Source: Desulfonatronum sp. SC1 (GTDB lineage: Bacteria > Desulfobacterota > Desulfovibrionia > Desulfovibrionales > Desulfonatronaceae). From it: a DNA stretch of 64,000 bases. The notes under the pieces were generated by a model. The model made no database searches, was not told the origin of the DNA, and saw nothing but the letters and a program-made list of their open reading frames with translations. Made by a program: the position numbers and the translations under genes. How positions within the stretch are numbered: the stretch's first letter is position 1; each line of letters begins with the position of its first letter. The DNA lies in contig NZ_PZKN01000026.1 in NCBI RefSeq assembly GCF_003046795.1, forward strand, positions 1 to 64,000. The letters are read 5' to 3'. This document shows positions 17,269 to 26,179 of this stretch, in pieces.

Positions 17269-17652
17269 GCTCATTGCCCCTTTGTGGTTTTAGGTTGGGT
17301 GGTCGGTTGCGTGTTTCACGAAAATCCCCCACGGGAAAGCCCAGCTTCGCGGCAAGGCCCGCCAACCGTCGGGCCATCGGTTGTCGTGTCTCGCCTTCGC
17401 GACCTTACTTGGGCCGGAGCGATTGCGCAAACAAAGAGCCCGGGTTGATTTGACGCCCCGGGATGGGTAGGTGGTCCATGGACGTCTTCCTCTGGATAGT
17501 TGATGATGCGGCGAGAGCGCGCCGGGTGACATGGTTAAGCGGGCGCGTGATCATCACGAAAACCGCGGGAGTCGACTCTGGGCAAGAAAAATGAGTCTCA
17601 AAAGGGCCGAAGCAAGCCTAAAAGAAGGCCACCGAACCTCGCCTGGGCTGCC
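17269..17652. other. Intergenic stretch, no convincing gene
   Basis: The 384 bases between two divergent genes contain short open frames on both strands, but none has a ribosome site or recognisable sequence. The frame of the downstream mtgA gene stays open back to 17551 and encodes a plausible basic leader, but it has no ATG, GTG or TTG start there. Confidence 0.5.
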
Positions 17653-18330
17653 GTGAGGATTATGTTCTTTACGGTCGTGGCCTTTGCAAGCCTTTCGATG
17701 CTTCTGGTGATGTCTCTTCGCTTTGTCCCGCCACCCACCAGTGCATTCATGATCAAAAGGCAGTTGGACGGCCTGCTCCATGAGGACAAATCCCCGAGGA
17801 TCCACTATCAGTGGGTGGACTGGGAGTTCATCTCTCCGCACATGGCCCTGGCCGTCGTGGCCTCCGAAGACCAGATGTTTCCAAGCCATTGGGGATTTGA
17901 TTTCCAGTCCATGGCGGAGGCCATCGAGGAACGGCGGACCAAGGGAAGAATCCGAGGGGCCAGTACCATCTCGCAGCAGACCGTCAAGAATCTATTCTTG
18001 TGGGAGGGCAGGAGTTATGTGCGCAAGGGCTTCGAGGCTTGGTTTACACTCTTGATGGAGACGTTCTGGCCGAAGAGGAGGATTCTGGAAGTGTATCTGA
18101 ACATCGTCGAATTCGGGGACGGGATATACGGGGTACATGCGGCGGCAACGATCTTCTTCGACAAGGAACCCACCCGGTTGACCGGGAGAGAAGCCGCGCT
18201 GATGGCCGCTGTGCTGCCCCATCCAAAGAGATCCGACGTCAGGGTGCCTTCCAGGTACATCCAGCAAAGAGCCAGCCAGATCGAAAGACAGATGAGCAAT
18301 CTCGGCTCCTCCTACTTGCAGGATATGTAG
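17653..18330 (+). CDS. mtgA: Monofunctional peptidoglycan transglycosylase
   Basis: The product is 225 residues. One N-terminal membrane helix (about 3-22) is followed by a glycosyltransferase family 51 domain: MALAVVASEDQMFPSHWGFD with the catalytic Glu, RIRGASTISQQTVKNLFLWE, YVRKGFEAWFTLLMETFW, KRRILEVYLNIVEFGDGIYG, and REAALMAAVLPHPKR. It polymerises lipid II into glycan strands at the periplasmic face without transpeptidase activity. The GTG at 17653 (or ATG at 17662) has no good ribosome site. The same frame reads KGRSKPKRRPPNLAWAA just upstream, so the true start may be earlier through an unusual codon, or an upstream start was lost. Confidence 0.9.
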   Translation: MRIMFFTVVAFASLSMLLVMSLRFVPPPTSAFMIKRQLDGLLHEDKSPRIHYQWVDWEFISPHMALAVVASEDQMFPSHWGFDFQSMAEAIEERRTKGRIRGASTISQQTVKNLFLWEGRSYVRKGFEAWFTLLMETFWPKRRILEVYLNIVEFGDGIYGVHAAATIFFDKEPTRLTGREAALMAAVLPHPKRSDVRVPSRYIQQRASQIERQMSNLGSSYLQDM

Positions 18331-18489
18331 TCGGTGGGCGGGTGTTCAAACGCAACATGATCTCGATATGTTGCGCCAAGTCTGCTTTCGCATCAGCGAC
18401 AAGCTGTATGATCAGATGCTCCAGTCATAAATTCGCGACTGACTGGAATAGGCCAAGTTTTTCATCACTTCCCAGCAATAGGAGGACGT

Positions 18490-18834
18490 ATGCACGGAAT
18501 GTTTTTGCCTCGGGCGGAGCGGGTCTTTGCGGATCATCCCAAGTTCGCCGGGGTCAGGATCGCGGTTTTGGTGCGGGGGGTGGATTCGGACAGGGTCAGC
18601 GTGTCGCAGTTGGAAATCGCGCCCGGAGTCGAGGTGCCGATTCATACGCATGATCCGCAACTGGACTCCATTTTCGTGCTGTCCGGCGAGGGAGAGATGT
18701 TCATTAACGGAGAATGGCGGCGGGTCGGCCCGGAGGATTATCTTCTGGCTCCGATGGGCGTGGAGCATGGGGTGCGCAATGTCGGACGGGAGCCGCTACG
18801 GCTGTTTATCCATCACAGCCCGCCGCTGTTGTAG
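18490..18834 (+). CDS. Small cupin-domain protein
   Basis: The product is 114 residues with a strong AGGAGG seven bases before the ATG. It is a single conserved beta-barrel: VPIHTHDPQLDSIFVLSGEG supplies the first cupin motif (two His plus the downstream acidic/Gly pattern), and APMGVEHGVRNVG supplies the second with its His. It therefore probably binds one metal ion. The substrate is unknown; small cupins can be isomerases, dioxygenases or sensors. It is a single-gene transcript closed by a hairpin at 18854-18885. Confidence 0.85.
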   Translation: MHGMFLPRAERVFADHPKFAGVRIAVLVRGVDSDRVSVSQLEIAPGVEVPIHTHDPQLDSIFVLSGEGEMFINGEWRRVGPEDYLLAPMGVEHGVRNVGREPLRLFIHHSPPLL

Positions 18835-18853
18835 CCAAGAAGAGCCGCAAAAC

Positions 18854-18885
18854 AAACGCCGCGCCAAAAAGCCGGCGCGGCGTTT
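18854..18885 (+). terminator. Terminator after the cupin gene
   Basis: A 12-bp perfect stem pairs aaacgccgcgcc (18854-18865) with ggcgcggcgttt (18874-18885) around an 8-base loop, ending in TTT. The flanking A and T tracts allow function in both directions. Confidence 0.7.
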
Positions 18886-18933
18886 AGTCGGTTCGAGGTG
18901 TTCAAGGTCTAGCTGTGTTGGAAAAGTCCTTTG

Positions 18934-19140
18934 TCAGCCGTACTGCCTCCCCGGCTGCCCCTGGAAGAACTCATTGACCGCTTGGCTGACGTAGATTTTG
19001 ACTTCTTTCTCGCCTTCCTCCAGCAGAACGTTCGACTCGGCCAGCAAGCCCAGATCCTCGGCCACGTCTTCCCAGTGCTTTTTCATCTTAGCGATATCGG
19101 GATCCCCGACATTGAACCGTCTGATGGCTACCCAAGACAT
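18934..19140 (-). CDS. Small hypothetical protein (68 residues)
   Basis: The ATG at 19140 follows AAAGGAGG with ideal spacing, so the longer upstream frame is rejected. The product is acidic and helical, with MSWVAIRRFNVGDPDIAKMK at the start and LLEEGEKEVKIYVSQAVNEF near the end. It has no Cys, signal peptide or membrane helix. It converges on the cupin gene. I do not recognise the family. Confidence 0.65.
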   Translation of the reverse strand: MSWVAIRRFNVGDPDIAKMKKHWEDVAEDLGLLAESNVLLEEGEKEVKIYVSQAVNEFFQGQPGRQYG

Positions 19141-19411
19141 GGTTGCCTCCTTTATGGTGTTGGTTGGTTTACGCGGATAAGGCGGCCTACCCAGTGAACG
19201 GTCATGGCGCGGCCATGGTGCGTAAGGAAGCGCTTCGGGTCGCAAGCCGCCTCGAATCGCCAAGCAATAATTGGCCCCATGGTGCAAGTCAATTTTGTTG
19301 CATTTCTTCATGTCCGGGGATATGCGTCGGGGTCATGTCAGGCTGCTTTTCTCAAGATGTGGACTTTTGGACGATTACCCGGCAACGCTGGATGGAACGG
19401 ATGGAGTTGAG

Positions 19412-20461
19412 ATGGAATCAAAAATCGCGGAGGACAGCAAGGGCGAACACGTCGCTTCCGTTCTGCTGATCGAACCCGATGCGGGCATGGCTCGGGCCAT
19501 GGACTCCGAATTGTCCAGGGATCATTTCGCCGTCCGCGTGGTCCGGAGTCACCTCGGGGCTCTGGGGATTATCGAGGACCTGCGGGAGCCGCACGTGGTA
19601 CTCGTCCCGGCCGAGGCCACGGACATCGACGGGTTTGATTTCGTTCACCTGCTCCGGCACCGCAACCGCTTCCTGAGTCAGTCGCTGCCGATCATCATGA
19701 TCGGCTCCGGCGACAATTTCGCCAGGATTGCTCGCAATGACGACAGTGGAATTGACGACTTCCTCCTGCGGCCATACTTTCCCGGAGAGCTGGCCTGGAG
19801 GGTGAGCAAAGCCTGGAAGGTTCTGGAGAAGCGTCGGCAATTGGCCACCCTGGAGTACATGGACACGTCCTCCGGTATCCTGACCACTGCCGGCTTGAAG
19901 CGCGCCATCCACGAGGAATTGAACAAGTCGTTTCGGAAACAGGCCTGCTTTTCCCTGACGGTGATCGCGTTCCATCGTCTGGAAGACGTCCACCTGAATT
20001 ACGGACTGATGATGGCCGAATGGATGGAACGGGACGTCTCCGTGAAGGTCCGGCTCTCTCTGCGCAGTTACGACCGTCTGGGCAAGATCGATTTTGGAAG
20101 GTACTGTCTGCTGGCCCCGGACCTGGACCGGGACCATCTGCAATTGCTGATCAATCGACTGGCCAGGCAAGTCAGGGATTGGAACGAGTCCGTGATCAGT
20201 AATTCTCATATCCGCACGCCCCTGGAGCCCAAAATTCGCCCTCTGACCGTTTTACCGCGATTTGACCAGCCGCACCTGACCAAGGCCGTGACGTTGCTTT
20301 GGGACTGGGTTCAGCGGCGTGAAGGTCACGTGGACATCGCCCGTGCCAATTTTTTCGAAATCGCTCTGACCCCGAAAGTCGCCCTGGATCATCTCTTATC
20401 CGGTCTTTCTCCCAGCGGCGACATCTCCGTGGACCAGGAAATGCCGAGTCCGTCCGCATGA
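19412..20461 (+). CDS. Response-regulator-like protein with a degenerate GGDEF-type output domain
   Basis: The product is 349 residues from the ATG at 19412 (GGAG upstream). Residues about 14-135 have a receiver fold (VLLIEPDAGMARAMDSELSR, LPIIMIGSGDN, DDFLLRPYFPGELAWRVSKA). The acidic pocket is reduced and the usual phospho-Asp is not in place (VVLVPAEATDIDG). Residues about 150-330 resemble a GGDEF-like cyclase fold (YMDTSSGILTTAGLKRAIHE, then SLTVIAFHRLEDVHLNYGL and SYDRLGKIDFGRYCLLAP). The GGDEF loop is replaced by KIDFGRY, so cyclase activity is unlikely. The ATPase gene follows after 16 bases, suggesting a regulator of that assembly ATPase. Confidence 0.65.
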   Translation: MESKIAEDSKGEHVASVLLIEPDAGMARAMDSELSRDHFAVRVVRSHLGALGIIEDLREPHVVLVPAEATDIDGFDFVHLLRHRNRFLSQSLPIIMIGSGDNFARIARNDDSGIDDFLLRPYFPGELAWRVSKAWKVLEKRRQLATLEYMDTSSGILTTAGLKRAIHEELNKSFRKQACFSLTVIAFHRLEDVHLNYGLMMAEWMERDVSVKVRLSLRSYDRLGKIDFGRYCLLAPDLDRDHLQLLINRLARQVRDWNESVISNSHIRTPLEPKIRPLTVLPRFDQPHLTKAVTLLWDWVQRREGHVDIARANFFEIALTPKVALDHLLSGLSPSGDISVDQEMPSPSA

Positions 20462-20477
20462 GCCTTTTGCATCGCCC

Positions 20478-22574
20478 ATGACCGTCGCACCGACCTCCCA
20501 ACTCCAAGGCGAAACACTTTTTCGCCAGGGCCGCTTTCAGGACGCGGTCCAGTCCCTACAGGACGAATATCGCGGCGGCAGAAAGACCTTTGCGGTGATC
20601 ACCCTGCTGATCCAGTCCATGCGCGCCTTGGGGCAGCATCGGGAAATGGCCGATTTTCTGGCCAAGGCGGTGATGGAATCCTCGCTTTCCATGCCCGAGC
20701 AGGCCGCGCTCTACTACCAGCTAGGCCAATCATTGTTCCAGGCCAAGGACATGACCCAGGCCAAGCAGGCCTTCTGGCAGGCCCATCGGCTGAACCCGAA
20801 TCATCCCGGGCTGGCCGAAAAATTGAAGGTCATCGGCCAACGGGAACTTCGTCCGCAACACAGGTACAGTCTGCTGGTGTCCCGGAATCTGCTAACCGAG
20901 GACCAGCTCGCGGAAATGACCCAGGCCGCCAAGGAAGCCAGCGAAGACCTGGATCAGTATCTGCTCCGGGGACTGAAGCTGGACAAGGCCGTGCTGGGCG
21001 AGTCCCTGGCCGCGTTCTACGAAGTGCCCTTCGTGGCTTTTGATCCGAACATAGACGCGCCTTTCGAACTGCTGGAAAAACGCAAGCTGGACCCGGACTA
21101 TCTAAAGCGATCCGGCTGGACCCCTCTGGCCGTGGACGGCAACTCTATCATCGTGCTGATGGCCAATCCCTTCGACCATGCCCGGCTGGACGAGATCCGG
21201 TTCATTTTCGGCACCAGCCGGATCGAGCCCAAGGTGGCCCTAGCCTTGGACATCCAGGGCTTCATCGACTTGTTCTACCGCAGCCTGGGGTCCGAGGAAC
21301 TGATGGAACTCGGGGACTCGATGGAGGCCCAGACCGACGATGAGGCTGAAGCGGGCCTGGACGAGGAAACCGGGGTCTCGGACTCCGAGGTCGTCCGGCT
21401 GGTCAATGCATTGCTGGTGGAGGCCTGGCGACGCAACGCCTCGGATATCCACATCGAGCCCGACCCCCAGAATCGTTTTTGCACGGTACGCTTCCGCATC
21501 GACGGCAGTTGCCACGAGTTCCGCAAGATCCGCGCCGGGATGGCCAAGCCGCTGATTTCCCGGATCAAGATCATGGCCCATTTGAACATCGCCGAGCGCC
21601 GGCTGCCCCAAGACGGCAAGATCAAAATGCGCCTGCCGGAGCTGGGCAAAATCGTTGAATTCCGGGTGGCCATCCTGCCGACCATCGAGAATCACGAAGA
21701 CGTGGTTCTGCGCGTATTGGCCTCGGGCAAGCCACTTCCCCTGGAGCGGCTGGGCATGTCCGACGAGAATCTGGCCAAGTTCAAATCCTCGGTCTACAAG
21801 CCCTATGGGCTGATCATCGTGGTCGGGCCAACCGGTTCCGGAAAAACCACGACCCTGCATTCGGCCATCAGCTACATCAACACCCCGGAACGCAAGATCT
21901 GGACCGCCGAAGATCCCGTGGAAATCACCCAGGAAGGGCTGCGTCAGGTCCAGATCAACCCGAAGATCGGCCTGGATTTCGCCACCACCCTGCGCTCCTT
22001 TCTTCGGGCTGACCCGGACGTGATCATGATCGGAGAGATGCGCGACGCGGAGACCGCGCACATCGGAGTCCAGGCTTCGCTGACCGGTCACTTGGTCTTT
22101 TCCACCCTGCACACCAATTCCGCGCCGGAAACTATTACCCGTCTGTTGGACATGGACCTGGACCCCTTCAATTTCGCGGACTCTCTGCTCTGCGTCGTGG
22201 CTCAGCGCCTGATCAAAACCCTGTGCTCCCACTGTAAGGAGGCCTATGGTCCGGACCAGCAGGAGGTGGACGACCTGGCCAGGGAATTTGGACCGGGCTT
22301 TGACCAGTACATTCCCATGTCCCGGGATATTTCCCTGTACCGGGCCAAGGGCTGCGGGCAGTGCAACCATGGGTACCGCGGTAGAACGGGGGTACATGAG
22401 CTGATGACCAGCTCCACGCAGATCAAAAACCTGATCAAGCGCCGCAGCCACACGGAGGAAATCCGGGACCAGGCCGTGGCCGATGGCATGCTGGCCCTGA
22501 AGCAGGACGCCCTGCTCAAGGTGCTCCAGGGCTTCACGGACATGGCCCAAGTGCGCTTGGTCAGCGGATGGTAA
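20478..22574 (+). CDS. GspE/PilB-family secretion or pilus assembly ATPase with an N-terminal TPR region
   Basis: The product is 698 residues. Residues 1-120 are TPR-like helices (GETLFRQGRFQDAVQSLQDE; YYQLGQSLFQAKDMTQAKQA), which are not part of standard GspE. An N1 domain (about 125-275) follows. The ATPase core has SDIHIEP (322-328), Walker A GPTGSGKTTT (450-459), the Asp box WTAEDPVEITQEG, Walker B DPDVIMIGEMRD, a His box GHLVFSTLHTN, and a tetra-cysteine zinc site (CSHC and CGQC). It should be a cytoplasmic hexameric motor for type II secretion or type IV pili. No other gsp or pil gene lies within the window, so it is an orphan here, paired only with the preceding regulator-like gene. 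Confidence 0.92.
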   Translation: MTVAPTSQLQGETLFRQGRFQDAVQSLQDEYRGGRKTFAVITLLIQSMRALGQHREMADFLAKAVMESSLSMPEQAALYYQLGQSLFQAKDMTQAKQAFWQAHRLNPNHPGLAEKLKVIGQRELRPQHRYSLLVSRNLLTEDQLAEMTQAAKEASEDLDQYLLRGLKLDKAVLGESLAAFYEVPFVAFDPNIDAPFELLEKRKLDPDYLKRSGWTPLAVDGNSIIVLMANPFDHARLDEIRFIFGTSRIEPKVALALDIQGFIDLFYRSLGSEELMELGDSMEAQTDDEAEAGLDEETGVSDSEVVRLVNALLVEAWRRNASDIHIEPDPQNRFCTVRFRIDGSCHEFRKIRAGMAKPLISRIKIMAHLNIAERRLPQDGKIKMRLPELGKIVEFRVAILPTIENHEDVVLRVLASGKPLPLERLGMSDENLAKFKSSVYKPYGLIIVVGPTGSGKTTTLHSAISYINTPERKIWTAEDPVEITQEGLRQVQINPKIGLDFATTLRSFLRADPDVIMIGEMRDAETAHIGVQASLTGHLVFSTLHTNSAPETITRLLDMDLDPFNFADSLLCVVAQRLIKTLCSHCKEAYGPDQQEVDDLAREFGPGFDQYIPMSRDISLYRAKGCGQCNHGYRGRTGVHELMTSSTQIKNLIKRRSHTEEIRDQAVADGMLALKQDALLKVLQGFTDMAQVRLVSGW

Positions 22575-22648
22575 GTAAATGCCCCGACGAATCAAAGTCG
22601 AAACTCACGGCCGAACAGCCGTGGATAATCTTGAGGAGAATGCCGTAA

Positions 22649-22972
22649 ATGGAAATATCGTCCGTCGTTGAACTGCTCTTCACGGCCCAAGGCCCGTCCG
22701 AATGGGCTCACTGGCCCTTTGGGCCGTCGTTTGTCGGAAGCTGGCTGAACATGCTCACGAAATTCGTCTTCATCGGCCTTGTGCTGGCCGCGATGATGTA
22801 CCTACTGCGGTATTTGTTCGGACCCGGCGGTCCAATGCGGGAGGACACCCTGGACGCACCATCCGATGAGCAGGTTCTTGAGCAGGCTCTGGCCGTGTTG
22901 CGCAAGCGGATGGTGGAGGGCCGCATCGAACCAGAGGACTTCGAGCGGGCCAGGAAACTCCTGGAGCAATGA
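22649..22972 (+). CDS. Membrane-anchored SHOCT-domain protein
   Basis: The product is 107 residues with GAGGAG upstream. One membrane helix (about 35-58, LTKFVFIGLVLAAMMYLLRY) is followed by a linker and a C-terminal SHOCT motif (ALAVLRKRMVEGRIEPEDFE), a short helical module that often mediates oligomerisation. The stop overlaps the start of the HD-domain gene by 4 bp, so the two are co-translated. Function is unknown. Confidence 0.8.
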   Translation: MEISSVVELLFTAQGPSEWAHWPFGPSFVGSWLNMLTKFVFIGLVLAAMMYLLRYLFGPGGPMREDTLDAPSDEQVLEQALAVLRKRMVEGRIEPEDFERARKLLEQ

Positions 22973-23745
22973 CCGGCATGGACATGGAGGCCCCCGTGCT
23001 CGCCTTGGTGGGCTTCGCCCGGGAACATTTTTCCGCTGATGCGCAAGACCGGTCCAACATGAGCCTCAAGCTGGACCACTGCCTGCGGGTTTTTCAAGAG
23101 GCCGAGACGATCACGACCCGGGAATGCCTTCCCCCGAATACGACCCGCCGATCCCTGTGGGCCGCCCTGTTTCACGATGTGGGAAGGTTTCCGCAATATG
23201 CGGCCCATAAAACCTTCGACGACCGCAAATCCACGGATCACGGCCGCCTCGGGGTCCGGACCCTGAAACGGCGCTGCCTGCTGAAGCCCCTGAACGAACA
23301 GGACCGCAAGGCCGTGCTGACGGCGGTGATCCTGCACAACAAGCGCTTCCTCCCCTCCTCCCTCCCTGATTGGGCCGCGGTCCCAGCCAGGGTCGTCCGG
23401 GACGCGGACAAACTGGACATCTTCCAGGTGGTTCTCAATCATCTGCGTCCCGGCTCACGGACCAACCCGGTGGTCACCATGGGGTTGCGCGACGATCCCG
23501 GCGTCTGCACGGATGCGCTGGTGTCACAAATCCTGGCCGGAAAACAGGGCGACTATGCCAGGATGCGCACGCTCAACGACTTCCGACTGCTGCTGTGCAG
23601 CTGGGTCTACGACCTGAACTTTTCCGCCTCCAGGCAGGCCGTCCAAGAGCGCGGCTATCTGAACGAACTCTTGGACGAACTCCCGGACCTGCCGATAATC
23701 CGCCGCGTACGGGAAACCGTGCTTTCCGCTTTGAAACAGCGGTAG
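22969..23745 (+). CDS. HD-domain phosphohydrolase
   Basis: The product is 258 residues. The metal motif is SLKLDHCLRVFQ (first His), LWAALFHDVGRFPQY (HD pair, about 67-68), and VVRDADKLDIFQVVLNHLRP (closing Asp). A further His (TAVILHNKRFLP) fits the fold. HD proteins of this type hydrolyse nucleotides or phosphoesters; the substrate here is unknown. It is translationally coupled to the SHOCT membrane protein. Confidence 0.85.
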   Translation: MTGMDMEAPVLALVGFAREHFSADAQDRSNMSLKLDHCLRVFQEAETITTRECLPPNTTRRSLWAALFHDVGRFPQYAAHKTFDDRKSTDHGRLGVRTLKRRCLLKPLNEQDRKAVLTAVILHNKRFLPSSLPDWAAVPARVVRDADKLDIFQVVLNHLRPGSRTNPVVTMGLRDDPGVCTDALVSQILAGKQGDYARMRTLNDFRLLLCSWVYDLNFSASRQAVQERGYLNELLDELPDLPIIRRVRETVLSALKQR

Positions 23746-23975
23746 TCCGCCCTTCAGTCTGGAGTTTTCCCCGCCTTCGCAAGTACGACCTGTCGTTCCT
23801 TTCATATCGCCGAAGGCCGGTATTTTTGCTTCTCTCCGCCTGCCGCTGAGCAGTAGCGAGATCTGTTGCCTTGCCGGAAAGAGTTGGATAACAAAAAGAT
23901 GTTCGTCATGGTCTTCCGAGCAATCGGTCGATTCGCGACGACCTATCCCATCATTCAGAACGAAGGAGGCCCATC

Positions 23976-24347
23976 ATGTCGTACAATTGGGGACCATTAT
24001 TCATCGTGCCCACCGAGCTGTCTCAGATCTACTCCGGCACGATCCTGCTGCGTGAGGATCTGGACAGGGAATTGCTGGCCAAGCAACTGACGAAACTGAA
24101 CATCAAGGGCCCGGTAAGCAGGATTACCAACCCTTGGTATTACCGGAAAAAAGGTGAAGGCACCTGGGTTAAGATCGGGGAGTCCGAGGATCAGGAGGCG
24201 TTCTTTCCGGTCCGCTGGGACACCACCGCCCTGGAAGACGGGGAGTATGAAGTCATGGGCTTCATGCATGTCTTCGTGAAGCAGGAGGGGGGGCGGGAAA
24301 TCAGCATCGCCCGCCAGAACGTCGTGGACGTGACGGTCAAGAACTGA
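23976..24347 (+). CDS. Conserved hypothetical protein (123 residues)
   Basis: A strong ribosome site (AAGGAGG) precedes the ATG. The sequence alternates hydrophobic and polar residues and ends in strands (EYEVMGFMHVFVKQ, SIARQNVVDVTVKN), suggesting a small beta-sandwich protein. There is no signal peptide, membrane helix or Cys. Landmarks are LREDLDRELLAKQLTKLNIK and ITNPWYYRKKGEGTW. A hairpin terminates it at 24358-24381. I do not recognise the family. Confidence 0.7.
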   Translation: MSYNWGPLFIVPTELSQIYSGTILLREDLDRELLAKQLTKLNIKGPVSRITNPWYYRKKGEGTWVKIGESEDQEAFFPVRWDTTALEDGEYEVMGFMHVFVKQEGGREISIARQNVVDVTVKN

Positions 24348-24357
24348 CGTTCCCGCC

Positions 24358-24381
24358 AAGAGGCCCGAACTTCGGCCTCTT
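24358..24381 (+). terminator. Hairpin terminator
   Basis: An 8-bp stem pairs aagaggcc (24358-24365) with ggcctctt (24374-24381), starting 10 bases after the stop codon of the preceding gene. Confidence 0.6.
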
Positions 24382-24425
24382 CGTGGCACCACCAATCAAT
24401 CCACCAACCAACAAGGAAATTCGCC

Positions 24426-24965
24426 ATGCGGTTCCATCCACGTTTTTCCATCAAATTCCTTTTGCACCCGGCTCCCGCCGCTCTCGTCCTGCTCGCCCTG
24501 ATCACTGCCTTCATATCGGCCCCGACATCGGCGAACCAAACCGACGATCCAAAGGTCGTCGCCCCTGAATTTATCCCCCTAAGCATCGCCGGGATGACGC
24601 TGATCAATCTGCTCGACGGGGCCGAGGCCGCCAAAATCATCGACCGGATGCATCACGGCGACGTGGCCACCCAAGCCAATTTCATCGCCAAGTACCAGGG
24701 CGCCCCGGGATCGGCCACGTACTACGTTTCCCTGTACGACGACCCCCAGCGGGCCATGAAGGACATGGAGGAAATGGGCCGGATCATGGGCAAGGAGGGC
24801 CACGGTTTTTCCCACCTGATGCGGAGAACCAGAGAGGAAATCCCCTTTTACATGGCCTTGGGCCAGGGACAGGCCCATTATTTCTTCGTCAGGGACATTG
24901 AACTTATCTGGCTGGCCGTGGACGTGGACATCGCGGAACAGGCACTGGAAGAGATATTGCAATAA
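24426..24965 (+). CDS. Exported hypothetical protein
   Basis: The product is 179 residues with AAGGAAA upstream. Residues 1-36 form a Sec signal peptide (PAPAALVLLALITAFISAPT, cleavage likely after TSA). The mature part has LLDGAEAAKIIDRMHHGDVA, GSATYYVSLYDDPQRAMKDM, HGFSHLMRRTREEIPFYM and DIELIWLAVDVDIAEQALEE. The pattern of short strands and helices suggests a compact alpha/beta periplasmic domain. No lipobox is seen. The alr gene starts 41 bases downstream. I do not recognise the family. Confidence 0.7.
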   Translation: MRFHPRFSIKFLLHPAPAALVLLALITAFISAPTSANQTDDPKVVAPEFIPLSIAGMTLINLLDGAEAAKIIDRMHHGDVATQANFIAKYQGAPGSATYYVSLYDDPQRAMKDMEEMGRIMGKEGHGFSHLMRRTREEIPFYMALGQGQAHYFFVRDIELIWLAVDVDIAEQALEEILQ

Positions 24966-25006
24966 CTGCCCGACTATTCAGGACGATTGCACACCTGAAG
25001 ATCACC

Positions 25007-26179
25007 ATGCCCATCGGCTATAACCTGTTGCGCGTCACCATCGACCTGGAGGCCATCCGGGACAACTACCGCTTTCTGTGTTCCCGGGGCACGGCCCTGA
25101 TTCCCGTGATCAAGTCCGACGCCTACGGCCACGGCCTGATTCCCGTTGCCAAGGCCTTGGAGGAGTGCGGGGCGGACTGTTTCGCCGTGGGCACGGTGGG
25201 CGAGGCGGCCCGGTTGCGCCAGGAGGCGGGGCGGGAAGTCCGGGGGACCGTGTTGGCCCTGCTGGGTCCCCAGTCTTCCGAGGATTGCCGGATCGCGGTG
25301 GAGGAAAACATCCTGCCCGTGACGGCCCGGCTGGATCAGCTGCGGGACCTTCAGGAAGCGGCGCGGCACGCGGAGCGGCCCACGCCCATTGCCCTGAAGT
25401 TCGACACGGGCATGGCCCGGCTGGGCTTTGGCCCGGACGACGCGGGCCGGGTTCTGGAAGTCCTTTCCCAATGCCCGCTGCTGCGACCCCAGTGGCTGCT
25501 CAGCCACCTGGCAACGGCGGACGACCCGGGCCAGGCCGATTTCACGCGGGAACAGGCGGCCCGGTTCCGGCGCGTCCGCGACCATTTCACCGCCGCCTGG
25601 CCGGGCCTGCGCTGCTCCCTGGTCAATTCCGCCGGACTGCTGGCCTTTCCGGACCTGACCTGGGACCGACAGCGGCCGGGCATCGCCCTGTACGGGGCCA
25701 ATCCTTTCCACAGCACCGAATTGGCTCATCTGGGTCGGGATTTGCGTCCGGCCATGCGCGTCCAGGCCCCGGTGCTGGCCGTGCATCCGTTGGCCAAGGG
25801 CGCGTCCATCTCCTACGGACGAACCTATGTCGCGGACCAGGACAAGACCGTGGCCGTGGTCGCGGCCGGGTACGCGGACGCCTTTTCACGAGGGCTGTCC
25901 AACACGGGCTGGATACTGCTGCGCGGCCAACGGGCCAAGATTCTTGGCCGGGTGTGCATGCAGATGACCGCCGTGGACGTGACCCACGTTCCCGGCGTCG
26001 CGCCCGGCGACCAGGCCGTGCTGCTGGGTTCGGACGGGGAGGCCTCCATCACCCCGGAAGACCTGTCTTCCTGGTGGGGGACCATTCCCTACGAAGTTTT
26101 CTGTCTGCTGGGAATGAACCCGCGGGAATACGTTGCCTCGACCAAAACGGGTCAAGGAGAAAGCCATCATAACCGGTAA
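25007..26179 (+). CDS. alr: Alanine racemase
   Basis: The 390-residue product is slightly longer than the usual 360-370. The PLP-binding Lys36 lies in IPVIKSDAYGHG, Arg138 in DTGMARLGFG, and the second catalytic base Tyr270 in GASISYGRTYV. C-terminal features include RVCMQMTAVDVTHVPGVAPG and TIPYEVFCLLGMNPR. It interconverts L- and D-alanine for peptidoglycan. A frame of the following cyclase remnant overlaps its 3' end. Confidence 0.97.
   Translation: MPIGYNLLRVTIDLEAIRDNYRFLCSRGTALIPVIKSDAYGHGLIPVAKALEECGADCFAVGTVGEAARLRQEAGREVRGTVLALLGPQSSEDCRIAVEENILPVTARLDQLRDLQEAARHAERPTPIALKFDTGMARLGFGPDDAGRVLEVLSQCPLLRPQWLLSHLATADDPGQADFTREQAARFRRVRDHFTAAWPGLRCSLVNSAGLLAFPDLTWDRQRPGIALYGANPFHSTELAHLGRDLRPAMRVQAPVLAVHPLAKGASISYGRTYVADQDKTVAVVAAGYADAFSRGLSNTGWILLRGQRAKILGRVCMQMTAVDVTHVPGVAPGDQAVLLGSDGEASITPEDLSSWWGTIPYEVFCLLGMNPREYVASTKTGQGESHHNR

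Noticed and set aside
21240-22595. 451-codon minus-strand frame opposite the GspE/PilB-type gene
   Set aside because: Shadow frame without motifs; the plus-strand ATPase has every catalytic box.
25078-26172. 364-codon second plus-strand frame inside alr
   Set aside because: Gly/Arg/Pro-rich frame-shifted copy of the alanine racemase gene; alr carries all catalytic residues.
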